17,180 bases of DNA from Candidatus Auribacterota bacterium (lineage in GTDB: Bacteria > Auribacterota > JAFGBW01). Under the pieces are notes generated by a model. It saw only the letters and a list, made by a program, of their open reading frames with translations, had not been told where the DNA came from and made no database searches. The stretch covers positions 1 to 17,180 of the forward strand of contig JAFGBW010000221.1 of the NCBI GenBank assembly GCA_016932965.1, in the 5' to 3' direction. The position numbers and the translations under genes were made by a program. Shown here piece after piece: positions 5,414 through 13,064 of this stretch (within the stretch, counting starts at the first letter, position 1; each line of letters opens with the position of its first letter).

Positions 5414-6706
5414 TTAAATTCTGTCGAGTCCTGCCTGATACACTTTCATCAGCTTCTGATAATATATCTCTGAATTAAATTCTTCCTCTATGTATTTCCG
5501 GGAGTTTTGTCCCATCTGCCTTATTTTCTCCGGATTTTTTACCAATGTTGTTATTTTCTCCTGCAAATCTTCTGCGTTACCGGATTCAAAGGTCAGTCCG
5601 GTCACATTGTCTTTTACTAATTCCGGAATGCCGCCGATTCCTGCCCCGATCACAGGCTTTCCCAATGCAAAAGCTTCAAGTACAGAAAGGGGATTGTTCT
5701 CATACCATTCGGAAGGGATGACACAGAACATAGAATTCCTGATTTCATTTTTTAAATCATCTCCGGTTTTATAGCCCAGAAAGCTGATATTTTGGCATCC
5801 TGCAATCTGAGCCTTCAGTGCTGCCTCCATAGGCCCCGTACCAATTATCTTGAGTTTCAAATCCTGGAACTCTTTTTCGTTCTTCTCACTTTGTGCCTCT
5901 GTGCCTCTGTGCCTTTGTGCCTTCTTCTCTTCTTCCATACATTTAAATGTCTTAATCAGAGTTTCAACCCCCTTTTCATAAGAAAGCCTTCCCACGTAAC
6001 AAATGGAATTTTCCTTGGCATCATAACAGGGGGTCACCCGGGAGAGATCAATAAAATTCGGGATATGCACAATCCGCTTTTTAAAGCCCATTGTCTCAAC
6101 AGTGTTCAGTAAAAACCGGCTGGACGAAATGAACGTATGAATGTAATCATAATTACGCAATACTTTATGATGCAAATACATTTCTATTGTATTGAGCATA
6201 CTCTTTATCCTGGAATTTTTAACACAACTCTGCAGGAGGCACTGATAATAATTTCCCCCGGAACAGCGGGTGCAAATCCTTCCGTGTGACAGAAGAAGAT
6301 AGGAAGCGCAAACAATCTTATAGTCATGCATGGTCATGACACAGGGAATGTTGAATTTTTTGAAAACATCCAGTATGGAAGGCGAAATCTGGTGGGCAAA
6401 ATTATGCAGATGGACCATATCAGGCTTTCCGACAATATGAATAAATTTTTCAATCTTACGTTTTGCCTCCATGGAGTACAGGAGTTTGCCCGCAATCGAA
6501 AATTGTTTCTTTACACTGTGTCTGCTATCCAGATCAAGACGGTCGATAAATAATTCTTTATAAGGATATTCAGGATTTTTGGGGTGATTCATACCCCAGA
6601 AATGGACCTCATGACCTTTATCACGCAATAATTGACCTGTAGTTAGAGCGCAAATGGCATCCCCCCCCTTGGGGTAAAGAAATTTATTTATTAAAATGAT
6701 TTTCAA
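5414..6706 (-). CDS. GT4-family glycosyltransferase with four-cysteine motif
   Basis: A 430-residue GT-B fold glycosyltransferase. The N-terminal domain starts MKIILINKF, with the loop YPKGGDA, and contains VHLHNFAHQISP and the acceptor-side TMHDYKIVC. The C-terminal domain has CYVGRLSYEKG (R240, K245) for donor phosphate contact and the EX7E motif at E336 and E344 (ENNPLSVLE). C145-x2-C148-x7-C156-x4-C161 looks like a metal site; I recall it from a GT4 subfamily. Residues 262-279 are an 8-residue-period insertion (AQRHRGTEAQ) between the strand and helix of the C-terminal Rossmann domain, so the protein is longer than usual. The start is TTG with AGGA six bases upstream, ten bases after the previous gene. 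A G8 tract lies in codons 13-16. It should extend the repeat unit on its lipid carrier; donor and acceptor are unknown. Confidence 0.9.
   Translation of the reverse strand: MKIILINKFLYPKGGDAICALTTGQLLRDKGHEVHFWGMNHPKNPEYPYKELFIDRLDLDSRHSVKKQFSIAGKLLYSMEAKRKIEKFIHIVGKPDMVHLHNFAHQISPSILDVFKKFNIPCVMTMHDYKIVCASYLLLSHGRICTRCSGGNYYQCLLQSCVKNSRIKSMLNTIEMYLHHKVLRNYDYIHTFISSSRFLLNTVETMGFKKRIVHIPNFIDLSRVTPCYDAKENSICYVGRLSYEKGVETLIKTFKCMEEEKKAQRHRGTEAQSEKNEKEFQDLKLKIIGTGPMEAALKAQIAGCQNISFLGYKTGDDLKNEIRNSMFCVIPSEWYENNPLSVLEAFALGKPVIGAGIGGIPELVKDNVTGLTFESGNAEDLQEKITTLVKNPEKIRQMGQNSRKYIEEEFNSEIYYQKLMKVYQAGLDRI
5890..5921 (-). repeat. Four tandem 8-bp units (ggcacaga/ggcacaaa) inside a glycosyltransferase gene
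   Basis: On the plus strand the units are tttgtgcc, tctgtgcc, tctgtgcc, tttgtgcc (4 x 8 = 32 bp). Because 8 bp is not a multiple of 3, three units encode an 8-residue period, which gives AQRHRGTEAQ in the host protein (about residues 262-272). The reading frame stays open through it. Confidence 0.9.
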
Positions 6707-6716
6707 ATTGATTCCT

Positions 6717-7760
6717 TTACCTGACTATTGCTGCATTGAAAAGCGACAATCGGATAGTATTTTTATATGTATCAACCACAGTTTTAACAAATGTATCTAT
6801 CTCTTGATATACGCCATCACAAAATATTTTGGGATGCGATATAAGTGCGGCTGAAGACCAACTATTTTTATTTATATACCGATTCAATATGTGAAGATTA
6901 TCTTCATATATCTGGGCATCAAAAGTTAAGGATAAAGGGCTGAAATATCTGGATATAATTTTATTAATTAATGGCTTTTTGTTTTTTCCTACAACAAAAT
7001 TTCCCATATTTTTAACAAAAATATGATTTTTTTTTGGAGTCAGCATTCTTATATGAAGAAACTTTACTAAGTTCCATGGAAAAGTCAGCCCAATGACAGG
7101 AACTTCATAAAGCGCCCCTTGTGACTGATTTATTTTAATATGAATATTATCCTTAAAAAAATAATTCCCTTTGGGAACATCAGTGAAATCATGGGAATTC
7201 ATTTCTTCCATGGACTTACCGCCATAGATTACAGACGAATCAATGGTAATGCCTAGTTCCGATAAGGCCGCCGTATATTCCAATTCCGGCTGGATACACC
7301 AACCACCTGCTCTGAATGCGATACACTTATAGTCTGGATTGACAGAAGTTAAAAGATTTTCCAGATACTTTTTTGCATTTTTAAGCAAAGCATAACCGGA
7401 TTTACGGATATCAGTTTCAGACCTGTCAAATCCGAGATTCTGTATTTTATAATATTTCTTATCAAAACTCCATTCCCCATTATTAAAATCGGCAAATAGC
7501 CAATGGGGGTGGACATGCAATTGTACATCATGGCCGCACCTGACAGCTGATATCAGCTGTTCCTCCATCTTAAAAGCAAAATCATCTCCAAGTTCTTTTA
7601 GCCGAAGAATACAGCATACATCAGCGAATAGAGTTATTGGCTGTTGATATTTTGAAAATATTTTTAATAGTCGGTCAGTTGGCTGAATAAGAATTTCTTC
7701 CGGATTATTATTTTTGGAAAAAAATAATTCGTAATCAGCAGTACAAATCAAATTAAGCAT
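6717..7760 (-). CDS. Cytosolic NodB-like polysaccharide deacetylase family protein
   Basis: A 347-residue protein related to polysaccharide deacetylases (NodB/CE4-like fold). TADYE (7-11, D9) stands at the place of the TFDD motif. GHDVQLHVHPHW (76-87; H82, H84, H86) corresponds to the metal-binding histidine motif, and AFRAGGWCIQP (148-158, R150) to motif 3. No signal peptide or membrane segment is visible, so it should act in the cytoplasm, for example on a nucleotide sugar or lipid-linked glycan, unlike the exported deacetylases of mature polymers. Its ATG overlaps the end of the AAC(3)-like gene by 8 bp, which implies coupled synthesis of the two. The next gene starts 10 bp downstream. Activity is inferred from motifs; the substrate could be an N- or O-acetylated sugar. 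Confidence 0.75.
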   Translation of the reverse strand: MLNLICTADYELFFSKNNNPEEILIQPTDRLLKIFSKYQQPITLFADVCCILRLKELGDDFAFKMEEQLISAVRCGHDVQLHVHPHWLFADFNNGEWSFDKKYYKIQNLGFDRSETDIRKSGYALLKNAKKYLENLLTSVNPDYKCIAFRAGGWCIQPELEYTAALSELGITIDSSVIYGGKSMEEMNSHDFTDVPKGNYFFKDNIHIKINQSQGALYEVPVIGLTFPWNLVKFLHIRMLTPKKNHIFVKNMGNFVVGKNKKPLINKIISRYFSPLSLTFDAQIYEDNLHILNRYINKNSWSSAALISHPKIFCDGVYQEIDTFVKTVVDTYKNTIRLSLFNAAIVR

Positions 7761-8688
7761 TAAGATTTTCCTGCAAATAATTATTGATTTTCTCTTTGAT
7801 AATATCGCTGATCAATACTTTTCCATAAATTGAATTGCCATTAAGCAATTCTTTAATAAGCACACGATTAAATAAATGAGCATCAATTAGGGATAGTGAA
7901 GAATTATAAACCTTAACAATTTTCATTGCATTGTTTTGAACAAGAGCATCGCGTAACCTTTCACAATCCCTTTTTTTACTCATTTCCACATCATGTACCG
8001 GAGTTTGTATTTTTATTTTTGAGCCATCTTTTTTTATAATTGAAACACCCATTAAATTCTTTTCATAAACACTATATGGCAAAAGGGATCCAAGCATATC
8101 CTCATGAACATGAAAACCTGTGACAGAGTTTAAATCCACTCCCATCAATAAAATATACCCCTTGTTTTGTGCTAATTTATAAAATGGTGACCTATTACCA
8201 AAAGGAGTGCTGCCTTTGATATGGTCTTCTGTATAGTAAGCAGCCAAAGGACCTAAAACAGAAACAGGATGTGTAGGATGTTCACTTCTTATAACCTTTT
8301 CCAGTTTACGGAAATATTCTGTAAACGCCCCCATTTGGGAAGGCGTTTCAATGACATTGAAATTGTTGTTTAGGGTTAAATATTCCTTAACTCTGCCGGT
8401 GAAAGGAAAGGTTGGAACTAAAATATTTCCTGATTTGACCCAACTCTGCAAACAGTCAAAAATTTCTTTTACACCCCCCTTGATTTTGGGAAAATGACTA
8501 GTAGAACTATGAAAAATTACATCAAAATCGCCCTTTAGCTCAAACTTATTTAAGAATCCTGCGAATTCAGTTGATTCAATGATAATTCGTTCATTTTTAC
8601 GTTTTGTTCGTCTTTTTTTATCCAGAAAATTTTTAATTCTGGTCTTAATAAAATTCGGTAATATTTTCTTTATGATCTCTTTGAACAT
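7753..8688 (-). CDS. AAC(3)-fold N-acyltransferase, probably acting on a sugar
   Basis: A 311-residue protein of the aminoglycoside 3-N-acetyltransferase (antibiotic_NAT) family. Matching pieces are FHSSTSHFPKIKGG, ILVPTFPFTG (89-98), the R-S-x-H-P-x-x-S motif (RSEHPTHPVS, H137), GSTPFGNRSPFYKL (159-172) and GVDLNSVTGFHVHED. The T-x2-H-x2-E pattern of the active site is present as T190, H193 and E196. Family members use acyl-CoA to acylate an amino group; in polysaccharide loci they most likely acylate amino sugars, and antibiotic resistance is not implied. The first 36 residues are strongly basic and helical (KEIIKKILPNFIKTRIKNFL, then KKRRTKRK), which could tether it to the membrane. It lies 12 bp after the methyltransferase gene and overlaps the deacetylase start. 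Confidence 0.85.
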   Translation of the reverse strand: MFKEIIKKILPNFIKTRIKNFLDKKRRTKRKNERIIIESTEFAGFLNKFELKGDFDVIFHSSTSHFPKIKGGVKEIFDCLQSWVKSGNILVPTFPFTGRVKEYLTLNNNFNVIETPSQMGAFTEYFRKLEKVIRSEHPTHPVSVLGPLAAYYTEDHIKGSTPFGNRSPFYKLAQNKGYILLMGVDLNSVTGFHVHEDMLGSLLPYSVYEKNLMGVSIIKKDGSKIKIQTPVHDVEMSKKRDCERLRDALVQNNAMKIVKVYNSSLSLIDAHLFNRVLIKELLNGNSIYGKVLISDIIKEKINNYLQENLNA

Positions 8689-8700
8689 AATAAATATAAC

Positions 8701-9594
8701 TTATTTTTGGTTTGTCGCACAAAGAATGATACTGAGATATTGCATCTGATTTTTATCATCATAAAAATCCCTGAATAAAAAAGGCCGCATTTTTTTATAT
8801 TCATCTTCTGAAAGAGTGTCTATAGGAAATATCTGTATGTTCCCCCATCCATATTTTATAAAAATATCTTCATAATGGTACGGCCGCAACCGATTGGGAA
8901 TGCCCCGGAAACGAAATAAGCGATAAAACGCAGGGGAATATCTGTAAATATTATTGGGATCTTTGTCTCGGATCCATCTTGAATGAGTCTTTAAATCTAT
9001 CAATGCTGTCAATATCGCCCCGGGTTTTGAGACAATGCTCAGCTGTTTTATAGTGTTTTCTATATCGTCAAAATGTTCCAATGCCGCCTGACTGAATATA
9101 ATATCTATCGAATTTTCCAGAAATGAAGAGGTTAAGCTGAAATCCTGACGACAAACATAGTTGAGCCGATTAAAATCAGATAATAATTGTTTCAAACATT
9201 TTAAATCAGCAGAAAGCTGTTTTTGACCGAGTTTCTTCAATAAATGTTCATAAAATTGTATAGGTGTATCTGCTGCAAGGCCATTGACATCTATAGCGTT
9301 GTATTTTTTAACTCCCTTGGAAAGCAAATATAGACCAATTCCCAAATCTGCTCCGGGCCCGAGCTCCAGGACTTCCTTATCCCTTATATCGCTGCTTTGT
9401 GATGTGTACTTATTAAGATATTTTATCCATCCATCTACGACACTTATATCATAAGCAGCGCATCGCTCATAATCATCCATGGTAAATATTCTAGGAGTTT
9501 TATAGCCTTGAAGCATATATTTCACTTTTGCAAGCAATAAAAAAACAGCTCCAGCTATTTTGTAAAAATTATTTATCAGGCCAATATTCTTCAT
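8701..9594 (-). CDS. Class I SAM-dependent methyltransferase
   Basis: A 297-residue methyltransferase. Motif I is VLELGPGADLGIG (near residues 74-86). NAIDVNG is the post-I acidic loop, and IDIIFSQAALEHFDD the motif IV/post-IV region with the F-S-Q-A-A-L-E-H signature of Methyltransf_11/25-like folds. A hydrophobic N-terminal helix (IAGAVFLLLAKVKYML) may lean on the membrane. The C-terminal FRFRGIPNRLRPYHYEDIF region should shape the acceptor pocket. It probably methylates a sugar hydroxyl or carboxyl in the repeat unit. The ATG lies 26 bp inside the end of the SGNH gene, without a strong ribosome-binding site, so coupled translation is likely. The substrate is not readable from the sequence. 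Confidence 0.88.
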   Translation of the reverse strand: MKNIGLINNFYKIAGAVFLLLAKVKYMLQGYKTPRIFTMDDYERCAAYDISVVDGWIKYLNKYTSQSSDIRDKEVLELGPGADLGIGLYLLSKGVKKYNAIDVNGLAADTPIQFYEHLLKKLGQKQLSADLKCLKQLLSDFNRLNYVCRQDFSLTSSFLENSIDIIFSQAALEHFDDIENTIKQLSIVSKPGAILTALIDLKTHSRWIRDKDPNNIYRYSPAFYRLFRFRGIPNRLRPYHYEDIFIKYGWGNIQIFPIDTLSEDEYKKMRPFLFRDFYDDKNQMQYLSIILCATNQK

Positions 9595-10708
9595 GTAATG
9601 CTTTCAATTTATTTACAAGCGCATCAGATACAACCTTATGACCTTCATAATTCCAATGACCCCAATGCAGCGGAACATGATTGCTTTCATAAGATTTCTG
9701 AAAAATTCGTTGTAATCCTAAATAATCAACCTTCATTGATTCGGAAAAATGCTTTAAATCGTCTTCAAAGAAAAATGAATTAAAAGACGAATCAATAGAT
9801 TTATATTTTCTTTCATTTTCGAAAAGATAGGAATTAATGTCTATGACGGCCAGCATGAATTTCATCTCATTCTTTTTGCAATAGGCGGCAATAGCTTTGA
9901 TCAATTCCTTATTCAGCCTGTAGTTTTCCACATATCTGGGATCAGGGTTTTCTGTACATAAGCTGAAATAAGGTTCCAGTTTTCCCGGAGAATTTTGCCT
10001 GGCTTTGATCATATTTTTTACCTGAGCATAGTGATTATACCTTTCACACAAAAATGAAATCAGGATGGAATGAGATTTAAACCAATTGATAAAAGATTTA
10101 ATTTTATAGTCTCTCGTATGAACAAAATCCGTATTTAAAATCAAATGTCCGTTCATCAGATTGTAAAAAGGTCGCAACTTGTCCGGGGCTGTTTCTATAC
10201 TGATATCCTCAATATCATTCACCGGGGCAAAAAAAAGGATGACCATATCGGGATGGAATTGCGGAACATCCTTTTGTAATACAATATATTCTTCTGACTG
10301 GGTTGCCCCGGAACGTCCAAAATTCATCAGCTCAACTTTATTTTTGAGTTTTTTGTTTAATATATCTTCCGTGAGACGGAGAAAATTTTTTTCCATTTCC
10401 ACCTGAGCTGCTTCAACAAAACTGTCGCCTAAGACAGCGATTCTATAAGTGTCTTTCGGTTTTTCGACGGACCATTCCCTGTCCCGCCAGCCGAAACGGT
10501 TGTATGTCCCTGAAACCGGGTGATCGTTTTCACTGTTATTCCAGTATTTGCCGTTGGGAATAAATCTCCAACCCAGAAGGGGATCCGGCATTGCAACGGC
10601 CATCCTTGCGTTAAATAAATGGGTGCAGCGTAATACAATTTCTATTCCTGTCAGCAATACGGCAAATGTTAAGATTGAGAATACTAAGTTAATGATTGTA
10701 TTTTTCAT
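9569..10708 (-). CDS. Membrane-anchored SGNH/GDSL hydrolase family protein
   Basis: A 379-residue protein with one N-terminal membrane helix (about residues 5-26) and a large domain that should face the periplasm. The SGNH blocks are visible: the nucleophile S96 in AVLGDSFVEAAQ, the glycine of block II in NFGRSGATQSEE (G134), N164 of block III in APVND, and a C-terminal HWNYEGH with the likely catalytic histidine at 357. The DPLLGWRFIPNGKYW lead-in and the NRFGWRD stretch recur in SGNH proteins of exopolysaccharide clusters. The role is probably acetyl-ester transfer or removal on the polymer. The start overlaps the upstream GT stop as ATGA, with GGAG just two bases before the ATG. Confidence 0.87.
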   Translation of the reverse strand: MKNTIINLVFSILTFAVLLTGIEIVLRCTHLFNARMAVAMPDPLLGWRFIPNGKYWNNSENDHPVSGTYNRFGWRDREWSVEKPKDTYRIAVLGDSFVEAAQVEMEKNFLRLTEDILNKKLKNKVELMNFGRSGATQSEEYIVLQKDVPQFHPDMVILFFAPVNDIEDISIETAPDKLRPFYNLMNGHLILNTDFVHTRDYKIKSFINWFKSHSILISFLCERYNHYAQVKNMIKARQNSPGKLEPYFSLCTENPDPRYVENYRLNKELIKAIAAYCKKNEMKFMLAVIDINSYLFENERKYKSIDSSFNSFFFEDDLKHFSESMKVDYLGLQRIFQKSYESNHVPLHWGHWNYEGHKVVSDALVNKLKALHEEYWPDK

Positions 10709-11835
10709 TTCTCCTCTGATCCTTCCGTCCCGCTGAATAATTTTTCAAACTCAGGAAATATCTTATCATAGGTGAAATGCTCAATGGTTGAAAGACCATT
10801 TGAAACAAAGCGTTCCCGCATGTCTTTATCGCCGGCTAAAGCGCAGATCCCTGAAGCGATAGCCTCTGCGGTCATTTTTACCAGAAGTCCGTTTTCCCCG
10901 GACAAAATCAATTCATCAGGGCCTGTCGGGCAATCAACCGAAACTATTGGGATTCCGCAAGCCATTGCTTCAAGCAAAACCATGGGAAACCCCTCATAAT
11001 CTGAAGTTAATACAAAAATATCAGCCTGTTTCATCCAGGCATAGGGATTGTTTTTAAAACCGATAAAATCTACCAAATCAATTAGTCCCAAATTTACAGA
11101 AAGCTGCTTTAAATCTTTTTCCAGTGAACCCTGCCCCAGGATGAGAAGCCTCATTGAATTATTTACGGCATGAGCCAGTTTAAAGGCACCGAGCAGACGG
11201 TCATATCTTTTCTGGGCATTAAATCGCCCAACTGCAATTAAAACAGTATTTTGGGGGTCATTTAAGAATCCATGCTCAACCTTTTCATAGGAACGTTCCC
11301 TGATAATTTCAATTGGAATGGGATTATATATTGCTTTGGCACGACAGAATGGAATGTTGAAATTATCTTCCATGATTTTTTTTATCACTTTTGATACTGT
11401 TATAACCACATCCGCCTTTTTATAAGTAAACTTCATCAACTGAATTTTTATAAAAGAATATTTTTCTGCAGTGAGATAACTTTTCGGATTATTATGTTCC
11501 CATAACAATAGCTTGAATTTTTTTTTTGTAAAAATTGAAGCTAGAGTTGAAACAATATTGGCATAATACAGTGACGATAAAACAACCTGTGGTTCATACT
11601 CCCTGATTTCCCTTGCAACACCCCGGATCAATTTAAGAAAAGAAAACCGGCTTTTTTTTCCAAGGTTCCTGATTTCAATATTGACGGGTAAAGACTCAGG
11701 GTAATGAACAACATCATTAAATAATACAAGCCTGATCGGGTATCCTTTTGCATTTAAATAATCAATCAGGTGAAGCATCACCCGCTCGGCTCCGCCGCCT
11801 TCTATGCTAGGAATCACCAGCAATATTTTTTTCAT
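10705..11835 (-). CDS. GT4-family glycosyltransferase
   Basis: A 376-residue GT-B fold glycosyltransferase. It opens with a first beta strand and the acceptor-side glycine loop ILLVIPSIEGGGAERV. The C-terminal half has IAVGRFNAQKRYD (R204, K209) and the EX7E motif at E281 and E289 (YEGFPMVLLEAM), then the CGIPIVSVDCPTGPDEL loop typical of GT4 enzymes of the WaaG/WbnK kind. I place the start at the ATG at 11835. A TTG at 11844 in the same frame, overlapping the previous gene by 4 bp, would add three residues and is possible. The 3' end overlaps the SGNH gene by ATGA. Coding-strand A10 (11518-11527) encodes a KKK stretch. It should add one sugar of the repeat unit at the cytoplasmic face. Confidence 0.92.
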   Translation of the reverse strand: MKKILLVIPSIEGGGAERVMLHLIDYLNAKGYPIRLVLFNDVVHYPESLPVNIEIRNLGKKSRFSFLKLIRGVAREIREYEPQVVLSSLYYANIVSTLASIFTKKKFKLLLWEHNNPKSYLTAEKYSFIKIQLMKFTYKKADVVITVSKVIKKIMEDNFNIPFCRAKAIYNPIPIEIIRERSYEKVEHGFLNDPQNTVLIAVGRFNAQKRYDRLLGAFKLAHAVNNSMRLLILGQGSLEKDLKQLSVNLGLIDLVDFIGFKNNPYAWMKQADIFVLTSDYEGFPMVLLEAMACGIPIVSVDCPTGPDELILSGENGLLVKMTAEAIASGICALAGDKDMRERFVSNGLSTIEHFTYDKIFPEFEKLFSGTEGSEEK

Positions 11836-11840
11836 GTGTC

Positions 11841-13064
11841 TCAATTCATCTCAAATATTTCTTTATAAACATCCAGATAGGATTCTCTTGCCCATGCGGA
11901 TTTACCATATTGTGCGATTGATTCCCTGTTAAACTGTTTATTTACAAATTGTTTTACGCCATCCACAAGTGCATTGTGGTTATTCAGGTCCTGGATGCAG
12001 ATTCCAACCTCCTGTTTGTTCACAATATCCTCCAGATCACCGATACCGCCGGACACAAGGGAAGGCACCCCGCATAATAAATACTCTGCAAATTTTGTCG
12101 GGGAGGCGACCTGGTTCAGAACCAGACGATCCCGGAGGAGAACGCCCATATCAAAACACTGAAGGTATTCTCCCAGATCATCATCGCCGGCAGTCCGGAC
12201 CATAATTGAATCGTCAGTGACTGATCTCAAATATTGGGTTTTAAATTCTAAAACCTCTTTGGTGAAAACCAGAAGTGCGGCATCACGCCGGATGGATCTG
12301 ACAATATCAAACACCTCGAGCACCTTATCCATCCTTTGCCAGGAAACGACAGAACCGGAATAGCCCACAACAAACTTGTTTTCCAGGCGTAATTCTCGGC
12401 GTCTTCTGCCCCTTACATCTTCATCATAGTAATAATATCGGGATAAGCCCGTGCTTGGGATCACGTAGTTTTCCGGTAGAGTGGCGGCCGCCCTGGCAAG
12501 GGCCATTTTTTTCATTGCCTGGGAGACAAACAGACAAATATCGGATCTGATTAAGCATTCTTTCTGATATTTTTCAATGGCTTCGGCCCTATGTTTTTTT
12601 GTTTCATTTTCGGGAATACAGGGATTGTATTTGTATTCCGAAACTTCATCCCCCCGCATATCAAATATCAGCCGGGTGTTCCTTATATAATGTTTGATCT
12701 TATATCCAATGACAGTACTCCAGATGCCCCTGGCCTGGATGATAAGGCGTTTTTTAAAAAAAAGAGAATAACAGACAAAAAAACACGCATAGAATGACCA
12801 CAGGCATTTACCAGGAATTTTAAAAGGACTGAATGCAGGCAAAAAAATAAAATGCAGTCTGCAAAGGGTAACTTTTTTCAGTTTATTAAGTGTGGACTTC
12901 CTGTCTTTTAAAAAAAACTTTAATGAACCGAAACAGATAAGGGTTACTTCACAGCCACTTGATTTCAAAAATTGCAGATATTGCAGCACCTGTGATTCAA
13001 AAATACCAGAGACAACATCCTCAGTATAAAAAAATAATCTTAACGTCTTATTGCTATTGGACAT
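11841..13064 (-). CDS. Divergent GT-B (GT4-like) glycosyltransferase
   Basis: A 407-residue protein. The N-terminal domain starts LRLFFYTEDVVSGIFESQVL and contains a hydrophobic stretch at about 88-104 that may contact the membrane, then IIQARGIWSTVIGY and LIFDMRGDEV. The C-terminal domain has VVGYSGSVVSWQRMDKV in place of the usual GRL-x-x-x-KG segment and VASPTKFAEYLLCGVP (319-334). The second glutamate of the GT4 EX7E pair is present (E327), but the residue eight before it is V319, so the first glutamate is missing, as in some other SPTKFAEYL-type glycosyltransferases. The ATG overlaps the wzx stop by 11 bp, with AGG seven bases upstream. The donor is unknown. Confidence 0.85.
   Translation of the reverse strand: MSNSNKTLRLFFYTEDVVSGIFESQVLQYLQFLKSSGCEVTLICFGSLKFFLKDRKSTLNKLKKVTLCRLHFIFLPAFSPFKIPGKCLWSFYACFFVCYSLFFKKRLIIQARGIWSTVIGYKIKHYIRNTRLIFDMRGDEVSEYKYNPCIPENETKKHRAEAIEKYQKECLIRSDICLFVSQAMKKMALARAAATLPENYVIPSTGLSRYYYYDEDVRGRRRRELRLENKFVVGYSGSVVSWQRMDKVLEVFDIVRSIRRDAALLVFTKEVLEFKTQYLRSVTDDSIMVRTAGDDDLGEYLQCFDMGVLLRDRLVLNQVASPTKFAEYLLCGVPSLVSGGIGDLEDIVNKQEVGICIQDLNNHNALVDGVKQFVNKQFNRESIAQYGKSAWARESYLDVYKEIFEMN

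Noticed and set aside
5792-6112. Plus-strand frame across the GTEAQRHR repeat in the glycosyltransferase gene
   Set aside because: The Cys/Leu-rich low-complexity translation (LCLCASVPLCL) is the antisense product of the 8-bp repeat and is a known type of spurious protein call.
7753-8688. Aminoglycoside resistance gene
   Set aside because: The AAC(3) fold is present, but the position inside a polysaccharide operon coupled to a deacetylase points to sugar acylation; nothing supports a resistance role.
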